Source: an uncultured Opitutia bacterium
GTDB taxonomy: Bacteria > Verrucomicrobiota > Verrucomicrobiia > Opitutales > UBA953
Assembly: GCA_903879465.1 (NCBI GenBank)
Contig: CAIRLQ010000015.1
Coordinates: 1 to 9,744 of the forward strand
Length of the DNA: 9,744 nt
Direction of reading: 5' to 3'
Shown one piece after another: positions 1-7,684 of the stretch (position 1 is its first letter; every line of letters starts with the position of its first letter). The position numbers and the translations under genes are program-made. A model generated the notes under the pieces. The model was not told the origin of the DNA. It made no database searches and was given only the letters and a program-made list of their open reading frames with translations.

Positions 1-2
1 AA

Positions 3-470
3 CCAGGTGCCCCCGCTCCGCCCAAAATCATCGCACTCACCCAAGCCCAACAAGCCCTCTTCGAAAAAGGGAAGTCCACCTTCACCACCCTCTGTGCCGC
101 CTGCCATCAGCCCCACGGCTACGGCCTCGACGGCCTCGCCCCGCCGCTTGTCGATAGCGACTGGGTGCTCGGCAAGCCTGACGTCACCGCCCGCATCATC
201 CTTAACGGCCTCGGCGGACCAATCAAGGTCGGCGCCCGCACCTGGGATCTAACGATGCCGCCCTTGGGTGTTCTCAGCGACGAAGAAGTCGCTGGCGTAC
301 TCACCTACATCCGCCGCGAGTGGGAGCATAACGGCTCGCCGATTGACGCGCAGTTCGTCCAAGGCATCCGCAAGCAATTCGCGGATCACCCGAGCTCCTG
401 GACTTCGGATGAACTTCGCCCGCCGCCCAAGAGGTCAGGCAAGGGTGCAAAGGAAGAATCCAAAAAATGA
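3..470 (+). CDS. c-type cytochrome, C-terminal part (5' end outside window)
   Basis: The reading frame is open from the window edge to a TGA at 468-470, leaving 155 visible residues. After a Pro/Ala-rich linker (PGAPAPPK) comes a class I cytochrome c domain. It has a CAACH covalent heme site at visible residues 31-35 (nt 93-107) and a likely axial Met in TMPPLG at residue 85 (nt 255-257). The closing helix is SDEEVAGVLTYIRREW. A basic tail with a W-T-x-x-E-L motif and a Lys-rich end follows. In Verrucomicrobiota and Planctomycetota such a domain commonly ends large secreted dehydrogenase-like or HEAT-repeat proteins ('PVC-type heme-binding CxxCH'), so the missing part is probably long and catalytic. 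That last point is inference. The expected role is periplasmic electron transfer. The stop overlaps the next start by 4 nt (ATGA), which suggests translational coupling. The cytochrome domain is very likely; the full protein's identity is unknown. Confidence 0.88.
   Translation, partial: PGAPAPPKIIALTQAQQALFEKGKSTFTTLCAACHQPHGYGLDGLAPPLVDSDWVLGKPDVTARIILNGLGGPIKVGARTWDLTMPPLGVLSDEEVAGVLTYIRREWEHNGSPIDAQFVQGIRKQFADHPSSWTSDELRPPPKRSGKGAKEESKK
449..454 (+). promoter_or_regulatory. probable ribosome binding site for the SASA esterase
   Basis: AAAGGA lies inside the 3' end of the cytochrome gene, 12 nt before the ATG at 467. It is the most Shine-Dalgarno-like sequence near any start in this window, although the spacing is a little long. 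It supports the ATG that overlaps the upstream stop codon. Confidence 0.4.
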
Positions 471-1585
471 TCGGGCTGAGGCTGGCTTGGCTACTGCCCC
501 TATCCTTATTCGGAGCGGCAGAACTTAAGCTCACGTCACCGACCAATTATCAGGTCTTTCAACGTCAGGCCCGAAACGAAGGCCGACTGACCATCGCCGG
601 ATCTCGCCATGACGCCGACGGTGCCCAGCTCGAAATCCGCCTAACCGATAGCCAAGGCAAAGGTGAATGGCGCCGCGGGGAAGCTGGGCTAGCTGAAACG
701 TTTAAACTGGATTGGGCCGCGCCCGCGGGCGGCTGGTACCGCCTGGAGACCCGCCTCTCCAAAGAAGGTAAGATCTTGGCCGAGCAGTCCGTCGAACATG
801 TCGGCGTAGGCGAAATCTTCCTCGTCGCCGGGCAATCCAACTCCGCCAACCACGGCGAAGAGAAGCAGGCGGTAAAATCTGGATTAGTCTCCTCGTTTGA
901 TGGCGAAATCTGGCACCTGGCCCACGACCCGCAGCGCGGTGCGTCCGGAACGGGCGGCAGCTTCATGCCTCCACTGGGCGACGCACTGGCCGCTAAGCTC
1001 GGCGTGCCCATCGGCTTCATTCCCATCGGTATCGGCGCGACAAGCGTCCGCGAATGGCTGCCGGCGGGCGTACCCTTCCCCGCTCCACCGACGATCATCT
1101 CGCGGGTGACGAAACGGGACGACGGCTCATGGGAATGCAAAGGTGCGGCTTATGCTAACCTCGTGGCCCGCGAAAAACAGTTCGGCCCACATGGTTTCCG
1201 CGCCGTGCTTTGGCATCAGGGCGAAAGCGACGCCAATCAGAAAGACTCAACGCGCACTTTACCCGGAAATCTTTATCAAGAATATCTCACGCGCATCATT
1301 CGTAATTCGAATCAGACGGCCGGATGGCCGATTCCGTGGTTCGTCGCGCAGGTCAGCTATCATGTACCTGGCGACGAAGCCTCAGCCGATATCCGCGACG
1401 CCCAAGCCGCGCTCTGGAAAGCGGGACTAGCCCTCACCGGACCGGATAGCGATGCCTTGAAGTCCGCTTGGCGCCAGAACAGCGGCAAAGGCGTGCACTT
1501 CAGTGGCCCAGGACTGCGCGAACATGCCGCGCGCTGGGCCGATTGCATTACGCCTTGGCTCGAACAACAACTCAGCCAGAAGTAA
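467..1585 (+). CDS. secreted sialate O-acetylesterase-like (SASA/SGNH) carbohydrate esterase
   Basis: This 372-residue protein begins with a short signal peptide (about residues 1-18, ending LFGAA). A beta-rich region of about 100 residues follows, then a SASA-type SGNH hydrolase domain. Visible blocks are VAGQSNS (nucleophile Ser124 in GQSNS, residues 122-126), GIGATSVREWLP (188-199), WHQGESD (249-255) and the C-terminal GVHFSGPGL with the presumed catalytic His344. SASA enzymes remove O-acetyl groups from sugars, including sialic acids and plant polysaccharides, so the product probably deacylates a glycan or glycoside in the periplasm or outside the cell. The residue three before the His, Asp in classical SGNH enzymes (DxxH), is Lys341 here. 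The start is set by the ATGA overlap with the cytochrome gene and by the signal peptide directly after it. The P450 gene begins 4 nt after the stop. The family call is firm; the substrate is unknown, and sialic acid need not be it. Confidence 0.9.
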   Translation: MIGLRLAWLLPLSLFGAAELKLTSPTNYQVFQRQARNEGRLTIAGSRHDADGAQLEIRLTDSQGKGEWRRGEAGLAETFKLDWAAPAGGWYRLETRLSKEGKILAEQSVEHVGVGEIFLVAGQSNSANHGEEKQAVKSGLVSSFDGEIWHLAHDPQRGASGTGGSFMPPLGDALAAKLGVPIGFIPIGIGATSVREWLPAGVPFPAPPTIISRVTKRDDGSWECKGAAYANLVAREKQFGPHGFRAVLWHQGESDANQKDSTRTLPGNLYQEYLTRIIRNSNQTAGWPIPWFVAQVSYHVPGDEASADIRDAQAALWKAGLALTGPDSDALKSAWRQNSGKGVHFSGPGLREHAARWADCITPWLEQQLSQK

Positions 1586-1589
1586 CTTC

Positions 1590-2756
1590 ATGTTCGGCGG
1601 AAAATGTCCCTTCGGCCACAAGCCCACTGACCCTTTCAAGGCCAAGCGAGAAGCCGCGCCCGTTGCCCGCTTCGAATTCCAAGGCGAACAGATTCCGATG
1701 ATTTTGCGCCACGCTGACGTACGTCAGGCGGCGAAGGATTGGCCGACGTACAGTTCCGACGCCCCTTGCCGCGTGCCGATTCCCTCCGAGGAATCCGTCC
1801 GCTCCGTCCGCCAATTGCCGCTCGAAATCGACCCGCCCGCCCACGCGGACTACCGAGCTATCGCCGAGCCGTTCTTCCTGCGTCCGAAGTCTGCCGCAAT
1901 GATCGCACAGATCGAAGCCCTCACGGAGGAGCTATTACGCGACGCCTTCACTCGACCGGAAATCGAAATCGTCCACGGCTTTGCCCTCCCCCTGCAATCC
2001 CGCGCGCTCACCTACCTACTCAATGTGCCTGAGCAAGAAGCCGACCTCTGGATCGGCTGGGGGACGCATGTTTTCCGCAAGGCAGACGGGCTGAGCAAGA
2101 GCTCCGGACTCGATGAATACATCGAAGCAAAGTTCGCCGCCACCGCCGCTCAGCCGGGGGCTGATTTCTTCTCCGCCCTGCACCAGGCCACCTTCCAGGG
2201 CCGTCCGCTCACGCATCAGGAAAAACTCGGTTTCGCGAACATCGCCTTCGCGGGCGGGCGCGACACGATCATCCATACCGTCGCCTGCGCGCTCGGTCAT
2301 CTGGCGGCGAACCCAGAGCTGCTCGCCTACCTGCGCGAAGACCCGAAGCGCATCACCCATGCGAGCGAAGAATTCTTCCGCTACTTCATGCCACTGACAC
2401 ACATCGGCCGCGTGTGCCCCGTGGCGACCACCGTGCACGGAGAGCAGGTCCCTGCGGGCGGACGCGTCTCCCTCGGCTGGGCTTCCGCAAATCGCGATGA
2501 ATCCGTCTTCGCCCAAGCCGACGAATTCAAGATCGACCGCAAACCCAACCCACACCTTTCCTTTGGCTTCGGCGAACACCTCTGCCTCGGCGCCGCGCAT
2601 GCTCGCCTGATTCTGCGCACCCTACTGCAGAAATGCGTCGATCACGTCGGCGAGCTGCGGACGATCTCGGCCGTCGAGCGAGTCGAGAAAGAGCACTCCT
2701 ACGAGCGCAAACTGGGCTACGAATCACTGGTCCTGCAACTGCGCCCTCGGGGTTGA
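1590..2756 (+). CDS. cytochrome P450 (bacterial class I type)
   Basis: This 388-residue soluble heme-thiolate monooxygenase has every diagnostic element. There is helix-C HADYR (HxxxR, residues 85-89) after an EIDPPAH-type segment, and the I-helix oxygen-activation motif GGRDT (222-226). The K-helix ExxR is EFFR (261-264). The heme loop FGFGEHLCLG (325-334) carries the thiolate ligand Cys332 and is preceded by the typical DRKPNPHLS. The length suits a cytoplasmic bacterial P450 with no membrane anchor. The frame stays open 29 codons upstream to an ATG at 1503, but that extension lies inside the SASA gene and has no P450 character; the ATG at 1590, 4 nt after the SASA stop, is preferred. The N-terminus carries an unusual KCPFGHK (residues 5-11). 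No ferredoxin or ferredoxin reductase gene is in the window, so electrons must come from elsewhere. Substrate and CYP family cannot be assigned by eye. Enzyme class is very secure. Confidence 0.95.
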   Translation: MFGGKCPFGHKPTDPFKAKREAAPVARFEFQGEQIPMILRHADVRQAAKDWPTYSSDAPCRVPIPSEESVRSVRQLPLEIDPPAHADYRAIAEPFFLRPKSAAMIAQIEALTEELLRDAFTRPEIEIVHGFALPLQSRALTYLLNVPEQEADLWIGWGTHVFRKADGLSKSSGLDEYIEAKFAATAAQPGADFFSALHQATFQGRPLTHQEKLGFANIAFAGGRDTIIHTVACALGHLAANPELLAYLREDPKRITHASEEFFRYFMPLTHIGRVCPVATTVHGEQVPAGGRVSLGWASANRDESVFAQADEFKIDRKPNPHLSFGFGEHLCLGAAHARLILRTLLQKCVDHVGELRTISAVERVEKEHSYERKLGYESLVLQLRPRG

Positions 2757-2841
2757 TGGGGATTGCCAGCGGCGGGGGGCGGACCTAGGGCTTCTTTTCC
2801 CCAACCTTCGCCACTCCGCGGGGTTCCCAACACATACCCTC

Positions 2842-4947
2842 ATGTTCGCCTTCAGCCTGACCATCTTCTGGGGAGCCTGCCTGCTCTTCCTCGTCCAACC
2901 GCTAATCGCGCGCTTCATCCTGCCTTGGTTTGGCGGCGGCCCCGCCATCTGGACGACCTGCATGCTGTTCTTCCAGGTGCTCCTACTCGGCGGCTACGCC
3001 TACGCCCACTTCAGCATCAGCCGGCTCAAGCCCCGCCAGCAGGTGATCCTGCACTTGAGCCTTCTGGCCATCGCGGTGGTCCTCTTGCCGATCACGCCCG
3101 GAGACCAGTGGAAACCCACCGACGGTTCGCAGCCTGCCGGTCACATCCTCCTACTTCTTCTCGGCTGCCTCGGCCTACCCTACCTCGTGCTCTCCGCCAC
3201 CGGACCTCTATTACAAGCGTGGTTCAGCGAATCCCATCCGGGCGTCTCCCCTTACCGCCTCTACGCTCTCTCCAACGTAGGCTCGCTTCTCGCGCTGGTC
3301 GCCTATCCCTTCGTCGTCGAACCGAATCTCGCCCGCCAACTCCAAGCCAACTATTGGTCGATCGGTCTAGTCCTCTACGCCGGCCTCGCCAGCTGGTGCG
3401 GCGTGATTGTCTGGAAACGCACCCAGCTTACCGAAGTCACCCAAGCGGCAGCGGCGACGGAACCCGGACCGCCCACCACGGGAACGCAGGCCTTCCTCTG
3501 GTTCGCGCTGCCCGCCTGCGGCGTAATGCTACTGCTCTCCGTGACGAACAAGCTTTGCCAGGACATCGCCGTCGTGCCCTTCCTGTGGGTCCTCCCCCTC
3601 GGGCTCTACCTGCTCTCCTTCATCGTCAGCTTCGACAGCCCCCGCTGGTATCGCCGCTGGTTCTGGATGCCACTCCTCGCGGCCCTGCTCGGCGGAGTAC
3701 TCTGGAAGCTCTATGATGCCGAATCGCATCCAGAGATTACCGGCGAGGCGACGCTCTACTTGGGCATGCTTTTCGTCGCCTGCATGATCTGCCACGGCGA
3801 AGTCTATCGCCTGCGCCCCGGAGCTAAACGCCTCACCGGCTACTACCTTTCCATTTCCGCCGGCGGCGCCTTCGGCGGACTCTTCGTGGCCATCGGGGCT
3901 CCCTTGATTTTTCCCGATTACTTCGAACTGCACCTCGCGCTTTATCTCACCGCCGCCTTGATTTTATTGGTGCTACGTCTGGATCAAGGTTCCCCGCTCC
4001 AACGCGGCCATGGTCGCTGGGGCTGGGCGGTCTTACTCATCGGCCTGCTGAGTTTTGGCGCGACCCTCTGGAAGATTGCCGGAAACTCGCTCAAGGATTC
4101 CTCCATTGTCACGCGCGGCTTCTACGGCGTCTTGCGCGTCAACACAGTGAACGGCGACGACCCGGCTTCGAAGCATCTCACCCTACAACACGGGGCCACA
4201 ATCCACGGCCTCCAGTACACCGGCGAACTGAAACGCAAGATGGCCACATCCTATTACAGCGAAACGAGCGGCGTCGGCCGACTCCTCCGCACGCTGCACC
4301 CCGACCACCCCCGCCGCGTCGGTGCGGTCGGCCTCGGCGCCGGCACGCTTGCTGCCTGGAGCCAGCCGGGCGACACCTTCCGTTTTTACGAAATTAACGA
4401 CGACGTGGCCAAGCTGGCCAATCATACCTTCAGTTACCTCAGCGACGCTCGTGCGGGAGGCGCCAAGGTCGAGCTGGTCATGGGCGACGCCCGCCTCTCG
4501 ATGGAACGCGAGAAGGACCAGCAGTATGACGTGATCATCCTCGATGCATTCAGTAGCGACGCAATCCCGGTCCACCTGCTCACCTTGGAAGCATTCCAGA
4601 CCTATCAACGCCAACTCCGTCCTGACGGCGTGATCGCCGTCCATGTCTCCAACCGCTACCTCGACCTGCGACCCATCGTCTATCGCGCTGCCGAGCGGAT
4701 GAAATTCCGCGCAGCCAATATCGATGATAATGATGCGAATGCGGATGACGACGGCGTCTACACTTCGGACTGGATTCTGGTAACACGTAACGAAGTGCTC
4801 CTCAGCCAGAAGCTCATCGCCAGTGCGACGACCGAACACGGCAGCACCCCGGATAACATCCAGCCTTGGACGGACGAACGCAGCGACCTAATGCGCATCA
4901 TGATCGCCGCGGAAGGCAGTTTCCTCAACTGGCTGCAGGGGAAATAA
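2842..4947 (+). CDS. polytopic membrane protein fused to a spermidine-synthase-like domain ('fused MFS/spermidine synthase')
   Basis: The 701-residue protein has two parts. Residues 1 to about 411 contain roughly 12-13 hydrophobic segments. The first begins at the initiator Met and includes the family-typical FLVQPLIARFILPWFGG, followed by GYAYAH. Residues of about 425-701 form a Rossmann SAM-binding domain like polyamine aminopropyltransferases. It has VGLGAGT (496-502), the beta-2 acidic residue in FYEIN (Glu517), MGDAR (547-551), DAFSSDAIPVHLLT (568-581), an Asp-rich loop (628-637) and a final WTDERSDLM (676-684). The expected location is the inner membrane with a cytoplasmic catalytic domain. 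The canonical SpeE GGGDG and D-S/T-D motifs are replaced, so spermidine production should not be assumed; many members of this family have no known function. The ATG at 2842 puts the first membrane helix at the N-terminus as expected. An 85-nt spacer separates it from the P450 gene. Confidence 0.88.
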   Translation: MFAFSLTIFWGACLLFLVQPLIARFILPWFGGGPAIWTTCMLFFQVLLLGGYAYAHFSISRLKPRQQVILHLSLLAIAVVLLPITPGDQWKPTDGSQPAGHILLLLLGCLGLPYLVLSATGPLLQAWFSESHPGVSPYRLYALSNVGSLLALVAYPFVVEPNLARQLQANYWSIGLVLYAGLASWCGVIVWKRTQLTEVTQAAAATEPGPPTTGTQAFLWFALPACGVMLLLSVTNKLCQDIAVVPFLWVLPLGLYLLSFIVSFDSPRWYRRWFWMPLLAALLGGVLWKLYDAESHPEITGEATLYLGMLFVACMICHGEVYRLRPGAKRLTGYYLSISAGGAFGGLFVAIGAPLIFPDYFELHLALYLTAALILLVLRLDQGSPLQRGHGRWGWAVLLIGLLSFGATLWKIAGNSLKDSSIVTRGFYGVLRVNTVNGDDPASKHLTLQHGATIHGLQYTGELKRKMATSYYSETSGVGRLLRTLHPDHPRRVGAVGLGAGTLAAWSQPGDTFRFYEINDDVAKLANHTFSYLSDARAGGAKVELVMGDARLSMEREKDQQYDVIILDAFSSDAIPVHLLTLEAFQTYQRQLRPDGVIAVHVSNRYLDLRPIVYRAAERMKFRAANIDDNDANADDDGVYTSDWILVTRNEVLLSQKLIASATTEHGSTPDNIQPWTDERSDLMRIMIAAEGSFLNWLQGK

Positions 4948-5004
4948 GATAAAAAGACCGGGCCACCTGTCAGCGGGTTGCCTTTTGTCGAGGCGTGGCT
5001 ACTT

Positions 5005-5010
5005 AAAGGG
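5005..5010 (+). promoter_or_regulatory. possible ribosome binding site for the DUF6797 cytochrome
   Basis: AAAGGG sits 9 nt before the ATG at 5020. It is only a partial Shine-Dalgarno match, but the spacing is right. It favours this ATG over the in-frame TTG at 4978, which would add 14 residues in front of a good signal peptide. Confidence 0.35.
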
Positions 5011-5019
5011 CCCTACCCC

Positions 5020-7683
5020 ATGAACGTGCGACTGCTGATTTTCTCCCTGCTGGCTGCCGCTGTCGCCGTGATTGCCGCGGAGAAGCCCAAGGGAACCCGC
5101 AAGACAGCCGCGCAACCCTGGGGCCCCTGGGTCGAGGCCGATTACCCGTTCTTCTCCTCGGTACTGGACGCCCGCCGCGAAGGGCTTGGCAAAAATAACC
5201 TCACCCCACGCGGCATCATCCTCAAGCTACCGCACGATTGCTGGGCCTGTTTCGACACCGACATGCTCCGCGTCTCCGCTGTCTGGCAAGGCAAGGGCGT
5301 GACCGACAAGGCACTCGCCCCCGGATCCTACCACGACCCAAGCCGCAAGACCCCCGGAGGACAATTCCCTGCCCCGCAACCTGATGGCAAGCTTTGGCTC
5401 GGCTGTGCGCTGCTACCAGGATGGCAAGCAGGCGATAAAATCAGCCTAACGGATCCACGCTCACCCGCGCCTAGCACCATGGAAGTAGGCCGCGGCCCCT
5501 TGCCGACTGAGATGGGACGTTTCACGGCCCTTCAACTTGCCGGCGACCAAGTCGTCCTCGAATACGCCGTGCAAGATGCCAAGGTGAGCGAATGGTGGAC
5601 CGCAACCACACACGGCGAACACTACGTCGTCGAACGCCACGTGGTCGTCAGCCCATCCCAACAGGACCTTTGGCTCGTGGTGGGCAACCGTATGAACGGC
5701 CCCGCCCAAGAAATCGAAGCGGGTGTCAGCGTCACCTCGCCCGCTGGCAAGGATTACGCCCAACTCGCGTCCAACGAAAGCCTCTGGCTCGTTAAAGTGC
5801 CAGCCCATGCGAAGGAAATCACCTTCTGCGTCGCCCTCTGCGACGAACACACCGCCCCGGCGATCGCCCCCAAGGCTCTACCGATAGGCGCCACCCAACA
5901 GCGCTGGAAACAATCTGTGGAAACCAAGGTGCGGCCCTCCGAAAGTAAAGAAGCATACGTCATCGATCACGTCGACCTGCCCGTCCCGAACCCCTGGAAG
6001 CGCGCGGTGCGCTGCGGCGATATCCAATTTAAGAAAGACGGCACTGCGGTGATCGTCACGCTCGATGGCGACGTCTGGACCGCGACGGGCTTCCAACAGA
6101 CCATGGGACCCGTTCGCTGGCACCGCTTTGCTTCCGGCCTGCACGAGCCGATGACCTGCGCGATCCGCGATGAAGAAATCTACGTCTTCGACCGCAACGG
6201 TATCTGGCACCTACGCGACACCAATGGCGATGGTGAGGCCGACATCCATGAGCTCTTCGCTAATTGTTTTGCCCAGACCGCGGACATGCGCGAATTCCCG
6301 AGCACAATCCGCCTCGCGCCGAAAGGCGAATTTGTCATCGGTAAAGGCGGCCAAGAAGCGACGACCATCGGCAAGCATAACGGCAGCATCCTCCGCATCT
6401 CCGCCGATGGCCGGACGGCCACCCTCCTCGGCCACGGCTTACGCCAGCCGAACCTCTCCGTCAATCTGCGCACCGGCCTCGTCATCGCCAGCGACCAGCA
6501 GGGCCAGTACGTGCCGAGCACGCCAATCCACATCATCAAAGATGATCAGTTCTATGGCTTCCTGAGCGATAAGCTGCCGAAGGAGAAATACCCCGCACCC
6601 ATCGCCGAGCCGCTGACGTGGATTCCGCATGCGGTCAACGCCTCCGCCCTCTCCCAGGTCTGGCTCTTCGATGCCAAGATGGGCTCACTCAACGATGAGA
6701 TGGTGCAGATTTGCTTCAATAAACCCGACCTCCTGCGCGTTCTCTGGAACCACCGCGGCACCCGCCCGCAGGCTAGCGTCGTCAGCATCGCCAGCGATTT
6801 CGCCACGCCACCCCTTAACGGCTCCGTCAATCCCGCCGACGGGCAACTCTACATCGCTGGCTTCCAAATCTTCGGCTGGGGCAACACCCTCAACACCCTC
6901 GCTGGTATCGAACGCGTGCGCCACACGGACGCCCCCTCGCTGGCCCCGCGCGAGGTCATCCCGACAGACCGCGGCATCCTGCTGCGCTTCGAAGTCGCCC
7001 TTGATCCAGCCAAGGCGACCAACCCGGATAACTATTCCTTTGCGACCTGGCATTACAAACGGGCCGCCTCCTACGGCTCGGCCCAATACAAGGCCGATGG
7101 CAAGACGGGCAACGACTGGCTTACCGCCAGCAGCGCCTACCTGAGCACCGACGGCAAGAGCGTCTTCGTCGGAGTGCCCGGCCTGATACCCGTCGAGCAG
7201 TTACGCATCGGTTGGGCCATCGCCTCCGCCGCCGGCGTCGAGATGCGCCACAACGCCTATACGACGCCGTACGAGTTCGTGAAGTTCGACCCAATCGCCG
7301 AAGGGTTCGGCCGAATCGAGGTCGACCTGACGCCACGCACCGCCGCGGCAAAGAAGGCCGAGACGATTTCCGCCGAGGAAGGCAAGCGTCTCGCCACCAT
7401 GTTCGGCTGTGCCGCCTGTCACTCCGTCAGCGAGACTGCGATGATCAACGTCGGACCGACCTGGAAAGGCCTCTTCGGCTCCAAACGCGATTTCGTCACC
7501 GATAAGGGCCAGAAAGGTTCGCTGGTCGCCGACGAGGCCTACGTCCGCGAATCCATCCTGGAGCCCAACGCCAAGAAGCACGCGTCCTTCCTGAAATCGG
7601 AATTCGCCATGCCCAGCTTCGCCGGCGTCCTTTCCGATGCCCAGATTGACTCCATCATTCTCTACATCAAGACCCTCAAATAA
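5020..7683 (+). CDS. secreted DUF6797 / sorbosone dehydrogenase-like propeller / cytochrome c fusion protein
   Basis: This 887-residue protein starts with a clear signal peptide (residues 1-20, ending AVIAA). Residues of about 33-230 match the DUF6797 pattern as I know it: PWGPWVEADYPFF near the start, then Trp/Gly-rich strands. Residues of about 320-650 look like a beta-propeller of the L-sorbosone dehydrogenase/NHL kind (repeated KDGTAVIVTLDGDVW, PMTCAIRDEEIYVFDRNG). They include DTNGDGEAD (400-408), an EF-hand-like calcium-loop pattern. The last ~95 residues are a class I cytochrome c: CAACH at 797-801 (nt 7408-7422), axial Met864 in FAMPSF and a final ILYIKTL. This domain resembles the cytochrome c tail fused to some cytochrome oxidase subunits II. 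The inferred role is periplasmic oxidation of a sugar or alcohol with electrons passed to the attached heme. Cofactor and substrate are not evident. The start was chosen for the signal peptide and AAAGGG. Confidence 0.88.
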   Translation: MNVRLLIFSLLAAAVAVIAAEKPKGTRKTAAQPWGPWVEADYPFFSSVLDARREGLGKNNLTPRGIILKLPHDCWACFDTDMLRVSAVWQGKGVTDKALAPGSYHDPSRKTPGGQFPAPQPDGKLWLGCALLPGWQAGDKISLTDPRSPAPSTMEVGRGPLPTEMGRFTALQLAGDQVVLEYAVQDAKVSEWWTATTHGEHYVVERHVVVSPSQQDLWLVVGNRMNGPAQEIEAGVSVTSPAGKDYAQLASNESLWLVKVPAHAKEITFCVALCDEHTAPAIAPKALPIGATQQRWKQSVETKVRPSESKEAYVIDHVDLPVPNPWKRAVRCGDIQFKKDGTAVIVTLDGDVWTATGFQQTMGPVRWHRFASGLHEPMTCAIRDEEIYVFDRNGIWHLRDTNGDGEADIHELFANCFAQTADMREFPSTIRLAPKGEFVIGKGGQEATTIGKHNGSILRISADGRTATLLGHGLRQPNLSVNLRTGLVIASDQQGQYVPSTPIHIIKDDQFYGFLSDKLPKEKYPAPIAEPLTWIPHAVNASALSQVWLFDAKMGSLNDEMVQICFNKPDLLRVLWNHRGTRPQASVVSIASDFATPPLNGSVNPADGQLYIAGFQIFGWGNTLNTLAGIERVRHTDAPSLAPREVIPTDRGILLRFEVALDPAKATNPDNYSFATWHYKRAASYGSAQYKADGKTGNDWLTASSAYLSTDGKSVFVGVPGLIPVEQLRIGWAIASAAGVEMRHNAYTTPYEFVKFDPIAEGFGRIEVDLTPRTAAAKKAETISAEEGKRLATMFGCAACHSVSETAMINVGPTWKGLFGSKRDFVTDKGQKGSLVADEAYVRESILEPNAKKHASFLKSEFAMPSFAGVLSDAQIDSIILYIKTLK

Positions 7684-7684
7684 G

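Noticed and set aside
565..1140. Minus-strand open frame of 191 codons
   Set aside because: It is antisense to the SASA esterase core, rich in Ser and Pro, with no domain signature.
1503..1589. 29-codon N-terminal extension of the P450
   Set aside because: It lies entirely inside the SASA gene, and its sequence (MAQDCANMPRAG...) is unlike a P450 N-terminus. The ATG at 1590 gives a normal 388-residue protein.
2016..2600. Minus-strand open frame of 194 codons
   Set aside because: It is antisense to the P450 catalytic region. The Gly/Glu/Arg-rich translation is typical of a GC-rich complementary frame.
2763..3716. Long + strand open frame (317 codons) overlapping the start of the membrane-fused spermidine-synthase-like gene
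   Set aside because: The translation is rich in Pro, Arg and Leu with no domain pattern. It covers the first third of a gene with strong family features in another frame, so it is a GC-driven shadow.
4183..4839. Minus-strand open frame of 218 codons
   Set aside because: It lies wholly antisense to the SAM-binding domain of the 2842-4947 gene, whose motifs are intact. The translation has no recognisable motif.
4978..5005. Possible sigma-70 promoter (TTGCCT, 16-nt spacer, TACTTA)
   Set aside because: The -35 box is fair and the spacing acceptable, but the -10 matches the consensus poorly. Such matches are frequent by chance, so it is not listed as a feature.
4978..5019. Upstream TTG start for the DUF6797 protein
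   Set aside because: It would put 14 residues ahead of a well-formed signal peptide. The ATG at 5020 has better RBS spacing.
4948..5019. Short inverted repeats (GCCAC/GTGGC and GCCT/AGGC) in the spacer
   Set aside because: The arms are only 4-5 bp, separated by mismatched or bulged sequence, and no T-run follows. This is not a credible terminator or operator.
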